DNA of 64,000 nt. It comes from Chryseobacterium herbae (GTDB lineage Bacteria; Bacteroidota; Bacteroidia; Flavobacteriales; Weeksellaceae). Within the stretch, counting starts at the first letter, position 1, and the number at the start of each line of letters is the position of its first letter. The translations under genes and the position numbers were made by a program. Location of the stretch: NCBI RefSeq assembly GCF_025154075.1, contig NZ_JAOAMU010000004.1, forward strand, positions 186,001 to 250,000, given 5' to 3'. Shown piece by piece: positions 37,652 to 47,799 of the stretch. Under the pieces are notes generated by a model. It was not told the origin of the DNA. It searched no databases and saw only the letters and a list, made by a program, of their open reading frames with translations.

Positions 37652-38404
37652 TTAATTATTATTGTTATTATTGTTATTATTCTTTCTAGGTCTTCTGTTA
37701 TCTCGGTCTCCACCTCTGTTTCCACCTCCTGAAGGACCTCCTTTCTTCTGTTGTCCCACTAGTGGAGAAAGGTCTCTTTTACCGTAAACCTCTCCTTTCA
37801 TGATCCAAACTTTCACTCCTAGTCTACCGTAAGTAGTGTGAGCTTCAGCCCAGTGGTAATCGATATCAGCTCTGAAAGTAGACAAAGGAATTCTTCCGTC
37901 TTTGAAAGATTCGCTTCTTGCCATTTCAGCACCGTTCAATCTACCAGAGATTTGAACTTTGATACCTTCAGCACCCATTCTCATTGTACTTGCCATCGCC
38001 ATTTTAACAGCTCTTCTGTAAGAAATTCTGTTTTCAATCTGCTTAGAGATGCTGTCTGCTACTAGTACTGCGTCAAGTTCAGGTCTTTTGATTTCGAAAA
38101 TGTTGATTTGAATATCCTTACCTGTAAGTTTCTTCAATTCTTCTTTTAATTTATCAACTTCCTGACCTCCTTTACCGATGATAAGTCCCGGTCTAGCAGT
38201 AGTAATAGTTACTGTAACTAATTTTAAAGTTCTTTCAATATAAATTTTTGAAATACCACCTTTAGATAATCTAGCTTCAAGGTATCTTCTGATTTTGTAG
38301 TCTTCAGCGATTCTGTCTCCATAATCTTTACCACCAAACCAGTTTGAATCCCATCCTCTGATGATACCTAATCTGTTACCAATTGGATTTGTCTTCTGTC
38401 CCAT
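37652..38404 (-). CDS. rpsC: 30S ribosomal protein S3, with Asn-rich tail
   Basis: 250 aa. KH domain (about 40-105, with [20 protein letters not shown]) and C-terminal S3 domain ([31 protein letters not shown]) are complete. The last 35 residues are a Gly/Arg-rich segment ending in nine Asn, encoded by an AAT/AAC run. S3 forms the mRNA entry helicase with S4 and S5. Lacking family precedent for the exact tail, I take it as a low-complexity extension. Confidence 0.97.
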   Translation of the reverse strand: MGQKTNPIGNRLGIIRGWDSNWFGGKDYGDRIAEDYKIRRYLEARLSKGGISKIYIERTLKLVTVTITTARPGLIIGKGGQEVDKLKEELKKLTGKDIQINIFEIKRPELDAVLVADSISKQIENRISYRRAVKMAMASTMRMGAEGIKVQISGRLNGAEMARSESFKDGRIPLSTFRADIDYHWAEAHTTYGRLGVKVWIMKGEVYGKRDLSPLVGQQKKGGPSGGGNRGGDRDNRRPRKNNNNNNNNN

Positions 38405-38411
38405 ACCTTGA

Positions 38412-38810
38412 TTAATTTTCTTTATTACCTAAGATTAATGTAATGTGGTTTGATCTTTTTCTGATTCTATACCCTCTACCTTGTGGAGCTGGTCTTAGTC
38501 TCTTCAATTGTCTTGCACTGTCTACAAAAATTTCTTTAACGATAAGATTAGCTTCTTCGATATCAGCACCTTCGTTTTTAGCTTGCCAGTTGGCCATTGC
38601 TGAAAGTAAGACTTTTTCTAATTTATTAGAAGCGTCTTTCTTTGAATATTTTAGGATGTATAAAGCTTTGTCTACTTCTACGCCTCTGATGATATCAGCT
38701 ACTAATCTCATCTTTCTTGGAGAAGAAGGGCAATCGTTATGTAATGCTTTTACTACATCTTGATTTGTTAACTTACGTGCTAATGCACTTTCTCTTTTTC
38801 TTGATCCCAT
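38412..38810 (-). CDS. rplV: 50S ribosomal protein L22
   Basis: 132 aa. Its extended hairpin lines the exit tunnel (macrolide-sensitive region); here [19 protein letters not shown] marks that loop. The N-terminal 15 residues ([16 protein letters not shown]) precede the conserved [14 protein letters not shown]. It is 2 bp upstream of rpsS in reverse order. Confidence 0.97.
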   Translation of the reverse strand: MGSRKRESALARKLTNQDVVKALHNDCPSSPRKMRLVADIIRGVEVDKALYILKYSKKDASNKLEKVLLSAMANWQAKNEGADIEEANLIVKEIFVDSARQLKRLRPAPQGRGYRIRKRSNHITLILGNKEN

Positions 38811-38812
38811 GA

Positions 38813-39091
38813 TTATCTACTTCCTTTGTTTTTATTACCACCATGACCTCTGAAAGATCTTGTTGGAGAAAATTCGCCTAACTTGTGACCAACCATGTTT
38901 TCTGTAACATAAACAGGGATAAAAGATTTCCCGTTGTGTACAGCAATAGTTTGTCCTACGAAGTCTGGAGAGATCATAGACGCTCTAGACCAAGTTTTGA
39001 TAACTGTCTTCTTACCAGACTCTATGTTTGTCTGAACCTTCTTATCTAAAGTATGATGAATGAATGGTCCTTTTTTAAGTGATCTTGCCAT
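38813..39091 (-). CDS. rpsS: 30S ribosomal protein S19
   Basis: 92 aa. It lies in the 30S head with S13 and contacts t[22 protein letters not shown], then [19 protein letters not shown] and [15 protein letters not shown] are the family blocks. It is 2 bp after rplB. Confidence 0.98.
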   Translation of the reverse strand: MARSLKKGPFIHHTLDKKVQTNIESGKKTVIKTWSRASMISPDFVGQTIAVHNGKSFIPVYVTENMVGHKLGEFSPTRSFRGHGGNKNKGSR

Positions 39092-39093
39092 AA

Positions 39094-39915
39094 TTATTTA
39101 CGTTTAGATATGATATGACGGTTAGACGCTTTGTTTTTCTTTCTGGTTTTGTAACCTTTAGCAGGCATACCATTTCTAGATCTTGGGTGACCTCCTGAAG
39201 AACGACCTTCACCACCTCCCATTGGGTGATCTACAGGGTTCATTACAACTGGTCTAGTTCTAGGTCTTCTACCTAACCATCTGCTTCTACCAGCCTTACC
39301 TGAAACAGTTAACTGATGATCAGAGTTAGAAACAGATCCAATCATTGCATAACACTCAGTAAGGATCATTCTTGATTCTCCTGAAGGCAACTTGATGATT
39401 GCATATTTTCCGTCTCTTGAAGTTAATTGAGCTGAAGAACCAGCACTTCTTGCTAAAATAGCACCTTGTCCAGGTTTCATTTCAACACAAGAAATAACAG
39501 TACCCAATGGAATGTTTTTCAATTTCATTGCGTTACCGATATTCGGTTCTACGCTTTCTCCTGAAACTACCTTCTGATCTACTTTGATACCGTTTGGAGC
39601 GATGATATATCTCTTCTCTCCGTCTGCGTACTCTAATAAAGCGATAAATGCAGTTCTGTTTGGATCATATTCTACAGTTTTTACCGTTGCTTCAACATCA
39701 TGCTTGTTTCTTTTGAAGTCGATAATTCTGTATTTCTTTTTGTGTCCACCTCCGGTGTAACGCATGGTCATTTTACCAGTTTGGTTACGTCCACCTGACT
39801 TACTAATACCAACTGTTAGAGATTTCTCTGGTTTGTTGGTAGTAATTTCCTCAAAATTGTTAACAATTCTGAATCTCTGTCCTGGGGTGATAGGTTTTAA
39901 TTTTCTAACAGACAT
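39094..39915 (-). CDS. rplB: 50S ribosomal protein L2
   Basis: 273 aa. L2 is essential for subunit association and peptidyl transfer. The conserved C-terminal [20 protein letters not shown] segment containing the key His is intact, as is [20 protein letters not shown]. It lies 22 bp after rplW. Confidence 0.98.
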   Translation of the reverse strand: MSVRKLKPITPGQRFRIVNNFEEITTNKPEKSLTVGISKSGGRNQTGKMTMRYTGGGHKKKYRIIDFKRNKHDVEATVKTVEYDPNRTAFIALLEYADGEKRYIIAPNGIKVDQKVVSGESVEPNIGNAMKLKNIPLGTVISCVEMKPGQGAILARSAGSSAQLTSRDGKYAIIKLPSGESRMILTECYAMIGSVSNSDHQLTVSGKAGRSRWLGRRPRTRPVVMNPVDHPMGGGEGRSSGGHPRSRNGMPAKGYKTRKKNKASNRHIISKRK

Positions 39916-39937
39916 TACTATTATTTATAATTAATAA

Positions 39938-40228
39938 TTAATTTACAGCAAAAATATCGATAACCTCACCTTCAACAAGCTTGATTACCGCCTTTTTTAA
40001 TTTGTTTGTCTTTCCTACTTGAAGACCCTTTTTAGTGTATTTCGAAGAAACCTTCGGAGCATAAATCATTGTATTAACGTCTGCTACTTTTACACCGTAA
40101 GCTGCTTCAACAGCTTTTTTAATCTGGATCTTATTAGCCTTAGGATCTACTAAGAAAGAATAAGAACCTCTTAAATCTGTAAGGTAATTAGCCTTTTCTG
40201 AGATAACTGGTTTAATAATAAGTGACAT
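39938..40228 (-). CDS. rplW: 50S ribosomal protein L23
   Basis: 96 aa. It lies at the exit tunnel and docks trigger factor and SRP. MSLIIKPVISEKANYLTDLR and the NKIQIKKAVEAAYGVKVADV region are typical. It overlaps no neighbour and is 3 bp after rplD. Confidence 0.97.
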   Translation of the reverse strand: MSLIIKPVISEKANYLTDLRGSYSFLVDPKANKIQIKKAVEAAYGVKVADVNTMIYAPKVSSKYTKKGLQVGKTNKLKKAVIKLVEGEVIDIFAVN

Positions 40229-40231
40229 GAT

Positions 40232-40861
40232 TTATTTCTTTAAATTTTCCTGGAATTTTTCAACTGCACCTTCTAAGAATACGATCTCACCTGCATTCAT
40301 CAAGTCATATGAACTAATTTCGTTGAAGTTCATTACTTTAGTTTTAGGTAAGTTTCTTGAAGACAAATACACATTCTTGTTAGCTTCAGGAAGAACGAAT
40401 AGAGATTTCTTATCGTTCAATGCCAATGCATTTAAGATAGAGATGAAATCTTTAGTTTTAGGAGCGCTTAAGCTCATATCTTCCATTACTCTGATGCTGT
40501 TGTCTCTCATTTTCTGAGATAAAACAGATTTTTTAGCTAATCTCTTAAGAGCTTTGTTCAATTTGAATCTGTAGTCTCTTGGTTTTGGTCCAAATACTCT
40601 ACCTCCACCTCTGAAAGTTGGAGATTTGATATCACCATATCTAGCAGAACCAGATCCTTTTTGCTTCTTAAGTTTTTTAGTAGAAGCAGTAATTTCGCTT
40701 CTTTCCTTTGATTTATGAGTCCCTTGTCTCTGTGCGGCAAGGTACTGTTTAACTTCTAAGTAAACCGCGTGCTGATTTGGCTCAATTCCGAATACTGATT
40801 CGTCTAGAGTTACTTTTCTTCCGGTCTCTTTTCCTGATGTATTTAATACTACTAGTTCCAT
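40232..40861 (-). CDS. rplD: 50S ribosomal protein L4
   Basis: 209 aa. L4 lines the exit tunnel and in E. coli regulates the S10 operon. The tunnel-loop region [20 protein letters not shown] and the [20 protein letters not shown] block are clear. It begins within the last 10 bp of rplC, implying coupled translation. Confidence 0.98.
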   Translation of the reverse strand: MELVVLNTSGKETGRKVTLDESVFGIEPNQHAVYLEVKQYLAAQRQGTHKSKERSEITASTKKLKKQKGSGSARYGDIKSPTFRGGGRVFGPKPRDYRFKLNKALKRLAKKSVLSQKMRDNSIRVMEDMSLSAPKTKDFISILNALALNDKKSLFVLPEANKNVYLSSRNLPKTKVMNFNEISSYDLMNAGEIVFLEGAVEKFQENLKK

Positions 40862-41478
40862 TTTCTGATAATTACATAAGAATTTTTAGCTCCCGGAACA
40901 GCACCTTTTACTACTAAAAGATTTTGTTCTTGATCCACTTTTAATACTTGAAGGTTTTGAACAGTTACCTGCTTACCTCCCATTCTACCCGCCATTCTCA
41001 TTCCTTTGAATACTCTTGAAGGATCCGATCCAGCACCGATAGAACCTGGAGCTCTAAGTCTGTTGTGCTGACCATGAGTAGCTTGCATTACACCTCCAAA
41101 GCCATGTCTTTTAACAACACCTTGGAAACCTTTACCTTTTGAAGTTCCTGTTACGTCAACAAATTCACCTTCAGCGAATAAGTTAACTTTTACTTCTTCT
41201 CCTACTTTTACTTCGTCTACGAATTCTCTGTAGAATTCTACCAACTTAGCTTTTGGAGCAGAACCAGCCTTTTTGAAATGGCCAGCTAACGCTTTACCTA
41301 CGTTCTTTTCACTCTTGTCATCGAAACCTAACTGAACTGACTTGTAGCCGTCCTTTTCTATGGTTCTGACCTGTAAAACCGAGCATGGACCAGCCTGAAT
41401 AACTGTACAAGGAATGTTTTTTCCTTCTTCGTTAAACAAAGACGTCATACCGATTTTTTTACCAATAATACCTGACAT
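40852..41478 (-). CDS. rplC: 50S ribosomal protein L3
   Basis: 208 aa. It assembles early and its loop reaches the peptidyl transferase centre. [20 protein letters not shown] and the [20 protein letters not shown] loop are present. In this genome it is the first gene of the S10 cluster because rpsJ lies about 17 kb away with the str operon. Its own promoter is at 41585-41615 and the leader is about 100 bases. Confidence 0.98.
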   Translation of the reverse strand: MSGIIGKKIGMTSLFNEEGKNIPCTVIQAGPCSVLQVRTIEKDGYKSVQLGFDDKSEKNVGKALAGHFKKAGSAPKAKLVEFYREFVDEVKVGEEVKVNLFAEGEFVDVTGTSKGKGFQGVVKRHGFGGVMQATHGQHNRLRAPGSIGAGSDPSRVFKGMRMAGRMGGKQVTVQNLQVLKVDQEQNLLVVKGAVPGAKNSYVIIRKWN

Positions 41479-41497
41479 TGTTTATATTAAATAAAAT

Positions 41498-41560
41498 TTA
41501 TCTTTTTAATTTCCCATCTCTTAGGAGGTCTGAAGTAATTTCTACTTTTGATATAGGCAT
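41498..41560 (-). CDS. Possible leader peptide ORF upstream of rplC
   Basis: A 20-codon ORF (MPISKVEITSDLLRDGKLKR) starts 17 bases after the predicted transcription start and ends 20 bases before rplC. It contains CCTCCTAAGAG in the transcript sense. It could be translated and regulatory, or be chance; there is no homology evidence. Confidence 0.25.
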   Translation of the reverse strand: MPISKVEITSDLLRDGKLKR

Positions 41561-41584
41561 ACTACGCCCCTAAAATGGAGTGTG

Positions 41585-41615
41585 CAAATTTATGAATATT
41601 TTTATAACTGGCAAA
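41585..41615 (-). promoter_or_regulatory. Promoter of the S10-spc-alpha cluster
   Basis: -33 TTTG (41612-41615) and -7 TAAATTTG (41585-41592), 19 bases apart, on the minus strand. It has the same spacing, and the same AAAAATATTC between the boxes, as the rpsL promoter at 61732. Confidence 0.75.
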
Positions 41616-41725
41616 TATTTTGTGTAAAATATTTTGATTTTTAATCATTTAGATCATTTTGAAAAAATCCGGATGAAATTTTCAGAGAAATTATTTTGTC
41701 CTTAAAAAAGAAATGAAAAAGAAAT

Positions 41726-42490
41726 TTATTTTACAATAACCGAAACCCCTATTTCTTCCAGGGCAACCTTATCCTCATCACAAATCCCATCATCCGTGAT
41801 CAGATAATCTATTTTATCCAAAGGAGCGATCTTCCCGAAACCTTTTTTATTCAGTTTCGAAGAATCACCAAGAATCACCACTTTTTCAGAACATTCTATC
41901 ATAAGTTGATTCAGATGAGCTTCTGCAGCATTCGAAGTACTGATCCCGAATTCCATATCAATCCCATCTACCCCAAGGAAGAGTTTATTACAGGAAAACT
42001 GTCTGAGAATCGTTTCTGAAATAGATCCTACAATAGAAGTAGAGCTCTTTCTCACCTCCCCACCTAATTGTATGATATTAATATTAGGATTATTGCAAAG
42101 CTCCAACGCAACCCGTAATGAAGAAGTAAGAACCGTAAGCGGACCGAAATTCACCAGCATCCTCGCCAGATAGTGCATCGTAGTTCCCGAAGCCAGAATA
42201 ATACAATCATTCTCCTGAATAAGCTGCAAAGCCGCCTTCGCTATATTTTGTTTCGCTTCTACATTGATGTTTTCTTTCTCATCCACATTCCTTTCATAGG
42301 CATAACGCACATGCTTACTCGCTCCCCCATGGTTTCGAAAAAGCAATCCCAGACTTTCGAGATAATTCAGATCCTTTCGAACCGTAACCGACGAAACATT
42401 CAGCTTCTCACATAAATCCTGTACCAGAACATGCCCTTTTTCATTGAGTTCCTTTAATATATCATCGTGCCTTGGTATTAACTTTTCCAT
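41726..42490 (-). CDS. DeoR/GlpR-family transcriptional repressor
   Basis: 254 aa. N-terminal winged helix-turn-helix (HDDILKELNEKGHVLVQDLC, NVSSVTVRKDLNYLESLGLL) followed by the DeoR sugar-phosphate-binding domain (about 75-245, with SGTTMHYLAR and LGGEVRKSSTSIVGSI). Divergent from glpD with a 117-bp gap that holds repeated ACGAAAC motifs, so it is the likely glycerol-3-phosphate-responsive repressor of the glp operon. The effector is inferred from the context. Confidence 0.88.
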   Translation of the reverse strand: MEKLIPRHDDILKELNEKGHVLVQDLCEKLNVSSVTVRKDLNYLESLGLLFRNHGGASKHVRYAYERNVDEKENINVEAKQNIAKAALQLIQENDCIILASGTTMHYLARMLVNFGPLTVLTSSLRVALELCNNPNINIIQLGGEVRKSSTSIVGSISETILRQFSCNKLFLGVDGIDMEFGISTSNAAEAHLNQLMIECSEKVVILGDSSKLNKKGFGKIAPLDKIDYLITDDGICDEDKVALEEIGVSVIVK

Positions 42491-42574
42491 TCTGATTCTT
42501 TCATCAAAAATACCATTTTTTTCCGAGACCGATAAAATTTCATTTATTTTCTTTTTAGTTTCGTTTTTAATTTA

Positions 42575-42603
42575 TACATTTGAAAACGAAACATAAACGA
42601 AAC
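42575..42603 (+). promoter_or_regulatory. glpD promoter with overlapping repeated operator
   Basis: The -7 box TACATTTG (42575-42582) is followed immediately by AAAACGAAAC (42583-42592) and AAACGAAAC (42595-42603), and the motif continues into the first codons (GAAACGAAACGAAG). Upstream TTTCGTTTTT (42559-42568) is its inverted counterpart. A repressor bound here would block the start site. Confidence 0.65.
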
Positions 42604-42607
42604 ATTT

Positions 42608-44206
42608 ATGAAACGAAACGAAGAACTTAGTAAACTGACCAGTGTGCAGGAATGGGACTTTATTGTCATCGGAGGTGGAGCCAGTGGTCTGGGCTCAGCA
42701 TTAGATGCAGCCAGCAGAGGATTTAAAACCCTGCTCCTTGAGTCCCACGATTTTGCAAAAGCAACATCCAGCCGAAGCACCAAATTGGTACACGGCGGGG
42801 TAAGATATCTTGCCCAGGGAGATGTAGGACTTGTGAAGGAAGCCCTGAAAGAAAGAGGACTGCTTGCCCAAAATGCGGCACACGTAGTCAAAAACCAGTC
42901 ATTTATTATTCCCAACTACACATGGTGGGGAGGCATTTACTATAAGATAGGATTGTCTGTTTATGATTTCCTTGCCGGAAAGCTTAGCCTTGGAAAAACA
43001 AAATACATCAGCAAAGCCAAAACCATTGAAAAACTACCAACGATTGAGCAGCATAACCTCGCAAGTGGTGTGGTGTATCAGGACGGACAGTTTGATGATG
43101 CAAGATTAGCGATCAACCTTTCCCAGACTCTTATAGAAAAAGGAGGAAGTGCAGTTAATTATATGAAAGTGACCGGCCTTCTCAAAAATGATTCCGGAAA
43201 AATAAACGGTGTAAAAGCAGAAGACCAGTTTTCAAACCAGCAGTATGAGCTTCGTGCAAAAGCTGTGATTAATGCTACAGGAGTATTCACGAATGATATT
43301 CTGAATATGAATAATCCTAAGCATGGTAAATTTGTCGTTCCAAGTCAAGGTATCCATTTGGTATTGGATAAATCTTTCCTTAAGAGTGATGATGCCATCA
43401 TGATTCCTAAAACATCGGACGGCAGAGTTCTTTTTGTAGTCCCTTGGCACGACAGAGCATTGGTAGGAACTACGGACACCCTTCTTGAAAGCCCGAGCTT
43501 TGAACCGCACGCTTTGGAATCTGAGATTAATTTCGTTCTGAATACAGCCAGACAATATTTAGCCAAAAAACCGACGAGAGAAGACGTAAAATCTATGTTC
43601 GCCGGATTGAGACCGCTTGCCGCACCAAAAGAAGGAGGTAAAAACACAAAAGAAGTTTCCCGAAGCCACAAAGTCATTACTTCAGATACAGGATTGGTTT
43701 CCATCATCGGTGGAAAATGGACCACGTACCGTAAAATGGCACAGGACACTGTGGATAAAGCTGTGGAGATTCTTCATTTAAACGGAGGACCTTCCCAAAC
43801 AGAAAACATGTCTATTCACGGGAACATAAAAGCAGAACTTGTTGACCGTACCAGCCATCTGTATGTATACGGATCTGATATCCCAGCTATAAAAGCATTG
43901 CAAAGCAGCGATCCTCAGTATTCAAAAAAAATACATCCGGATCATGATTTCACGATAGCAGAAGCAGTTTGGGCTATACGACATGAAATGGCAGAAACCA
44001 TAGAAGACATTCTCGCCAGAAGAGTCCGACTCTTATTCTTAGATGCAAGAGCCGCCATCGACAGTGCCCACACGATTGCACAGCTTATTGCCAAAGAAAA
44101 AGGATATTCTCAGGAATGGGCAAATGATCAGGAAAAAGAATTTATTGAATTAGCACAAGGGTATTTATTAACGCCTTACTCTCCCAAAACTATTACTCAT
44201 AACTAA
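42608..44206 (+). CDS. glpD: Glycerol-3-phosphate dehydrogenase (FAD-dependent)
   Basis: 532 aa. The FAD-binding dinucleotide fold is at residues 19-40 ([19 protein letters not shown]), followed by the family signature ([12 protein letters not shown]) and a C-terminal domain (about 390-530). It oxidises sn-glycerol 3-phosphate to dihydroxyacetone phosphate at the inner membrane and feeds electrons to quinones. It is the first gene of the glpD-glpK-glpF operon, 12 bp before glpK. Confidence 0.95.
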   Translation: MKRNEELSKLTSVQEWDFIVIGGGASGLGSALDAASRGFKTLLLESHDFAKATSSRSTKLVHGGVRYLAQGDVGLVKEALKERGLLAQNAAHVVKNQSFIIPNYTWWGGIYYKIGLSVYDFLAGKLSLGKTKYISKAKTIEKLPTIEQHNLASGVVYQDGQFDDARLAINLSQTLIEKGGSAVNYMKVTGLLKNDSGKINGVKAEDQFSNQQYELRAKAVINATGVFTNDILNMNNPKHGKFVVPSQGIHLVLDKSFLKSDDAIMIPKTSDGRVLFVVPWHDRALVGTTDTLLESPSFEPHALESEINFVLNTARQYLAKKPTREDVKSMFAGLRPLAAPKEGGKNTKEVSRSHKVITSDTGLVSIIGGKWTTYRKMAQDTVDKAVEILHLNGGPSQTENMSIHGNIKAELVDRTSHLYVYGSDIPAIKALQSSDPQYSKKIHPDHDFTIAEAVWAIRHEMAETIEDILARRVRLLFLDARAAIDSAHTIAQLIAKEKGYSQEWANDQEKEFIELAQGYLLTPYSPKTITHN

Positions 44207-44217
44207 AAATTTGCAGT

Positions 44218-45714
44218 ATGAAGGAAAAACTGATTCTCGCTCTGGACCAGGGGACAACATCCTCCAGAGCCATTTTATTCAACCACAGCGGAGAAATAGA
44301 ATACATCTCCCAGAAAAATTTTGAACAGATCTACCCTACTCCGGGATGGGTAGAGCATGATCCCAACGAAATCTGGTCTTCCCAGATATCCGTTGCCGCA
44401 GAGATTATCGCCAAAGCAGGCATTTCCGGACTGGAAGTCGCTGCCATTGGAATCACCAATCAGCGTGAAACAACCATTGTCTGGGATAAAGAAACCGGCG
44501 AACCTATTTACAACGCGATTGTCTGGCAGGACAGAAGGACTTCCAAATATTGCGATGAATTAAAAGAACAGGGCCACGCCGAAACCATCAAAGAAAAAAC
44601 CGGACTTGTTCTGGATGCTTATTTTTCTGCAACCAAACTTAAATGGATTCTGGATAACGTAGAAGGCGCAAGAGAAAAAGCAGCAGAAGGAAAATTATGT
44701 TTCGGAACCGTTGACACATGGTTGGTGTGGAAACTTACCCGCGGAAAAATGTTCATCACCGATGTTTCCAATGCGAGCAGAACCATGCTTCTGAACATTC
44801 ACACTTTAGAATGGGATCAGGAATTGCTGGATTTATTTGACATTCCAAGATCTGTTCTTCCTGAAGTAAAACAGAGCAGTGAAATTTACGGCGAAACTGC
44901 AACTACTCTATTTTCCACTAAAATTCCAATTGCAGGAATTGCGGGAGATCAGCAGGCTGCTTTATTCGGACAGATGTGCATTACACCCGGAATGGTAAAA
45001 AACACCTACGGAACAGGATGCTTCTTACTAATGAATACAGGAAAAGAAGCTGTTTCTTCTAAAAATAACCTGTTGACTACTGTAGCATGGAAGATTAATG
45101 GAGAAGTAAATTATGCACTGGAAGGAAGTGTCTTTGTAGGCGGAGCAGCCATACAGTGGCTGAGAGACGGGCTGAAACTGATCCGTACATCTGAAGAAGT
45201 AAATGATCTGGCAGCAAGCGTTGAAGATAACGGAGGGGTTTACTTTGTCCCTGCACTTACAGGATTGGGAGCTCCTTATTGGGACCAATATGCCAGAGGA
45301 ACGATTGTAGGGGTAACCCGCGGAACGACCAATGGACATATCGCGAGAGCGACTTTGGAAGGAATTGCATTCCAGGTGTATGATATTGTAAAATCCATGG
45401 AAGCAGATTCCGGAAGACCAAGTCTTGAGCTTAGAGTAGACGGCGGTGCTTCTGCAAGTGACCTTCTGATGCAGATCCAGTCTGACCTTTTCGGGTTCAA
45501 AATCACAAGACCGAAAACCCTTGAAACAACAGCCTTAGGAGCAGCGTATCTTGCAGGATTGGCAGTAGGATACTGGAAGGACATCAACGAGATTCAATCC
45601 CAATGGATTGTGGACGAAGATTTCCATCCGAAAGTGGACAAGGAAAAAGCAGATAATATGATCCATTTCTGGAACAAAGCTGTAAAGCGTTCTCAAAGCT
45701 GGATCGAAGATTAA
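44218..45714 (+). CDS. glpK: Glycerol kinase
   Basis: 498 aa, full length FGGY kinase. ATP-phosphate loop [15 protein letters not shown] at the N-terminus, substrate region around [10 protein letters not shown] and [11 protein letters not shown], and FGGY-signature-like [20 protein letters not shown] and [20 protein letters not shown] in the second domain. It phosphorylates glycerol imported by GlpF; the product is used by GlpD. Positioned between glpD and glpF. Confidence 0.97.
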   Translation: MKEKLILALDQGTTSSRAILFNHSGEIEYISQKNFEQIYPTPGWVEHDPNEIWSSQISVAAEIIAKAGISGLEVAAIGITNQRETTIVWDKETGEPIYNAIVWQDRRTSKYCDELKEQGHAETIKEKTGLVLDAYFSATKLKWILDNVEGAREKAAEGKLCFGTVDTWLVWKLTRGKMFITDVSNASRTMLLNIHTLEWDQELLDLFDIPRSVLPEVKQSSEIYGETATTLFSTKIPIAGIAGDQQAALFGQMCITPGMVKNTYGTGCFLLMNTGKEAVSSKNNLLTTVAWKINGEVNYALEGSVFVGGAAIQWLRDGLKLIRTSEEVNDLAASVEDNGGVYFVPALTGLGAPYWDQYARGTIVGVTRGTTNGHIARATLEGIAFQVYDIVKSMEADSGRPSLELRVDGGASASDLLMQIQSDLFGFKITRPKTLETTALGAAYLAGLAVGYWKDINEIQSQWIVDEDFHPKVDKEKADNMIHFWNKAVKRSQSWIED

Positions 45715-45738
45715 ATCCTTAACTTAAAAAAACTACTC

Positions 45739-46470
45739 ATGAACCCATTTACCGCAGAACTCATAGGCACCATGCTTATGATATTATTAGGCAACGGCGT
45801 TGTAGCAAATGTTGTCTTAAAAGATACCAAAGGAAATAATTCAGGATGGATCGTCATTACAACGGCATGGGCACTGGCCGTTTTTGTAGGGGTCACCGTG
45901 GCAGGACCGGTAAGTGGTGCTCACCTGAATCCGGCTGTATCCATCGGGCTGGCTGTTGCAGGAAAATTCTCATGGGATCTGGTTCCCACTTATATTGCAG
46001 CACAGCTACTCGGCGCAATGCTTGGAGCTTTTCTTGTATGGCTTTTTAATAAAGACCATTTCGCCATTACCGAAGACGGAGGTGCTAAACTGGCCTGTTT
46101 CAGTACCGGTCCAGCGATCAGGAATACGTTCTCCAATCTCATCAGTGAGATCATCGGAACGTTTGTCCTCGTATTTGTTATCTTTCATTTTTCGGATCCC
46201 AGCATCGCTCTGAATGCAGATCCAACCGCTAAAGTAGGACTTGGCTCTGTGGGAGCACTTCCTGTTACCTTACTGGTTTGGGCTATCGGTTTATCTTTAG
46301 GTGGAACCACCGGTTATGCCATTAATCCCGCCAGAGATTTAGGTCCCAGAATCATGCACGCCATACTTCCCGTAAAAGGCAGCAGTGATTGGGGATATGC
46401 CTGGATTCCTGTTGCAGGCCCTATCCTGGGCTGTATTATCGCAGCAGTTCTATATGGAATCTTAAAATAA
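45739..46470 (+). CDS. glpF: Glycerol facilitator (aquaglyceroporin)
   Basis: 243 aa, MIP family, six transmembrane helices. Both NPA half-helices are seen: SGAHLNPAVS near residue 57 and GYAINPARDLGPR near residue 195. The Asp after the second NPAR is typical of glycerol-type channels rather than water-selective ones. It is 24 bp after glpK. Confidence 0.93.
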   Translation: MNPFTAELIGTMLMILLGNGVVANVVLKDTKGNNSGWIVITTAWALAVFVGVTVAGPVSGAHLNPAVSIGLAVAGKFSWDLVPTYIAAQLLGAMLGAFLVWLFNKDHFAITEDGGAKLACFSTGPAIRNTFSNLISEIIGTFVLVFVIFHFSDPSIALNADPTAKVGLGSVGALPVTLLVWAIGLSLGGTTGYAINPARDLGPRIMHAILPVKGSSDWGYAWIPVAGPILGCIIAAVLYGILK

Positions 46471-46478
46471 ATACATCC

Positions 46479-47279
46479 ATGAAAGTTTTAAAAATAGCAT
46501 GCCTGATTATTTTGGGCACAGGAAAACTATGGTCTCAGGAAAACACTGAACCTAAGGAAAGCAACAGGCTTGATTTCACTGCGAATATTCAGAATAATCA
46601 CCTGTGGAGAGGCTTGATCATTACCGATAAACCTGTGGTGATGGGAAATCTATCGTACGCTTTCGATGCGGAAAAAAAATGGAAAGCCGGAATCTGGGGT
46701 GCATCTTCCCTGACGGATGACAAAGACGGAACACATTATAAAGAGATCAATTATTACGTCCAGTATTCAGACGGAAGACTTTATATCGGGCTTTGGGATC
46801 TTTTTAATTCCAGAAACATCAATACCGCGGTTGCTTCAGAAGACATATTCCATTATTCGCGGACAAGAACGGCTCATATCATTGACCTTAGAACCAATTA
46901 TACGTTCGGACCTTCATTTCCTCTGAATATTGAAGCCGACATCATGCTGTACGGAGGAGCTAATGCGGGAGAAGTGGTTTTGGAATCTGACGGAAGCTAT
47001 AAAAAGAATAAGTATTCGACCTACGTTCAGGCAAGTTATCCCGTTATTGCGGGACAGAAAGTCAATCTGGATGCTTTCATCGGTGCAGGATTTGCGCTTA
47101 ACGACAGAAATTTTCTCTATGGAAACGGCAAAAACAGTTTTGACATTGTTAACGTTGGTGTAAAAGCCAGCAAGACCGTCAAAATCACGGAACACTACAG
47201 TCTTCCGGTTGCCATGATGGCCATGTGGAATCCTTCGAATAAGTACGCAAGAATTCAGCTGGCCGCCACTGTTTTCTAA
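46479..47279 (+). CDS. Putative outer-membrane porin-like protein of the glp operon
   Basis: 266 aa from the ATG at 46479; an earlier in-frame start inside glpF is rejected because the short signal peptide (KIACLIILGTGKLWSQ) begins here. The mature part is rich in alternating aromatic/hydrophobic strands (LDFTANIQNNHLWRGLIITD, YNYTFGPS-like RTNYTFGPSFPLNIEADIM) and ends in ATVF, an outer-membrane barrel type ending. It resembles TorF-like porins. It follows glpF by 8 bp and may let glycerol across the outer membrane; this is inference. Confidence 0.65.
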   Translation: MKVLKIACLIILGTGKLWSQENTEPKESNRLDFTANIQNNHLWRGLIITDKPVVMGNLSYAFDAEKKWKAGIWGASSLTDDKDGTHYKEINYYVQYSDGRLYIGLWDLFNSRNINTAVASEDIFHYSRTRTAHIIDLRTNYTFGPSFPLNIEADIMLYGGANAGEVVLESDGSYKKNKYSTYVQASYPVIAGQKVNLDAFIGAGFALNDRNFLYGNGKNSFDIVNVGVKASKTVKITEHYSLPVAMMAMWNPSNKYARIQLAATVF

Positions 47280-47306
47280 TCTGAATTTTAAATTAACTTA
47301 TACTAA

Positions 47307-47342
47307 GACCACTCCAATTCGGGGTGGTCATTTTGTTTTTTG
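47307..47342 (+). terminator. Intrinsic terminator of the glp operon
   Basis: GACCACTCC (47307-47315) pairs with GGGGTGGTC (47321-47329), one G-T pair, followed by ATTTTGTTTTTT. It lies 28 bp after the last stop. Confidence 0.9.
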
Positions 47343-47780
47343 TGCTCATCTTCAAATAGATTTCTGATGATATAGCTGTATCTGAATAATTTTAAAACAT
47401 TAAGATCAATAAAGGAGGTAAGGAAAATTAAGAAAAATCAAATGATTTTTTTTCAGCAGCACATCTTAAAGCAAAGCTCACTTAATATTCTTAAAAACTT
47501 AATTCATCTTAATGGTTCAAGTTATTAAACACAAAATTTTTAATGTATTTAAACACTTAAGCACACTTTAGTTTAAAAGTTTTATCATGCTGAAAACACT
47601 AAGATCACATCAGTAGAAAATCTTTGATTTTCATAAAACTTAAGTGTACTTTATATGTACAATGTATGTAACTTTAAAACAACTTAAGTGTTAAAAAAGC
47701 TTTGTGCTTTTTGTAGTTAAGAATTACCTTCAACAGCCAATCACCGGGTTTTTACGGTTTAATTTTTGCTTAAATATTTT
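47343..47780. repeat. AT-rich intergenic region with recurrent CTTAAG motifs
   Basis: CACTTAAG (47554-47561) and CTTAAGTG (47639-47646 and 47683-47690) recur, with many further AAACTTAA-like words. I see no convincing gene and no heptamer period. Upstream ORFs reading through to 47704 start with GTG and are not credible. Confidence 0.5.
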
Positions 47781-47788
47781 TACTTTTG
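47781..47788 (+). promoter_or_regulatory. -7 box before the exported-protein operon
   Basis: TACTTTTG, 12 bases before the ATG at 47800. It supports that start and implies a very short leader. No good -33 box. Confidence 0.4.
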
Positions 47789-47799
47789 AAAAAAAATAT

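Noticed and set aside
46389..46478. Start of the porin-like gene inside glpF
   Set aside because: The first 30 residues would lie in another frame of glpF and precede the real signal peptide.
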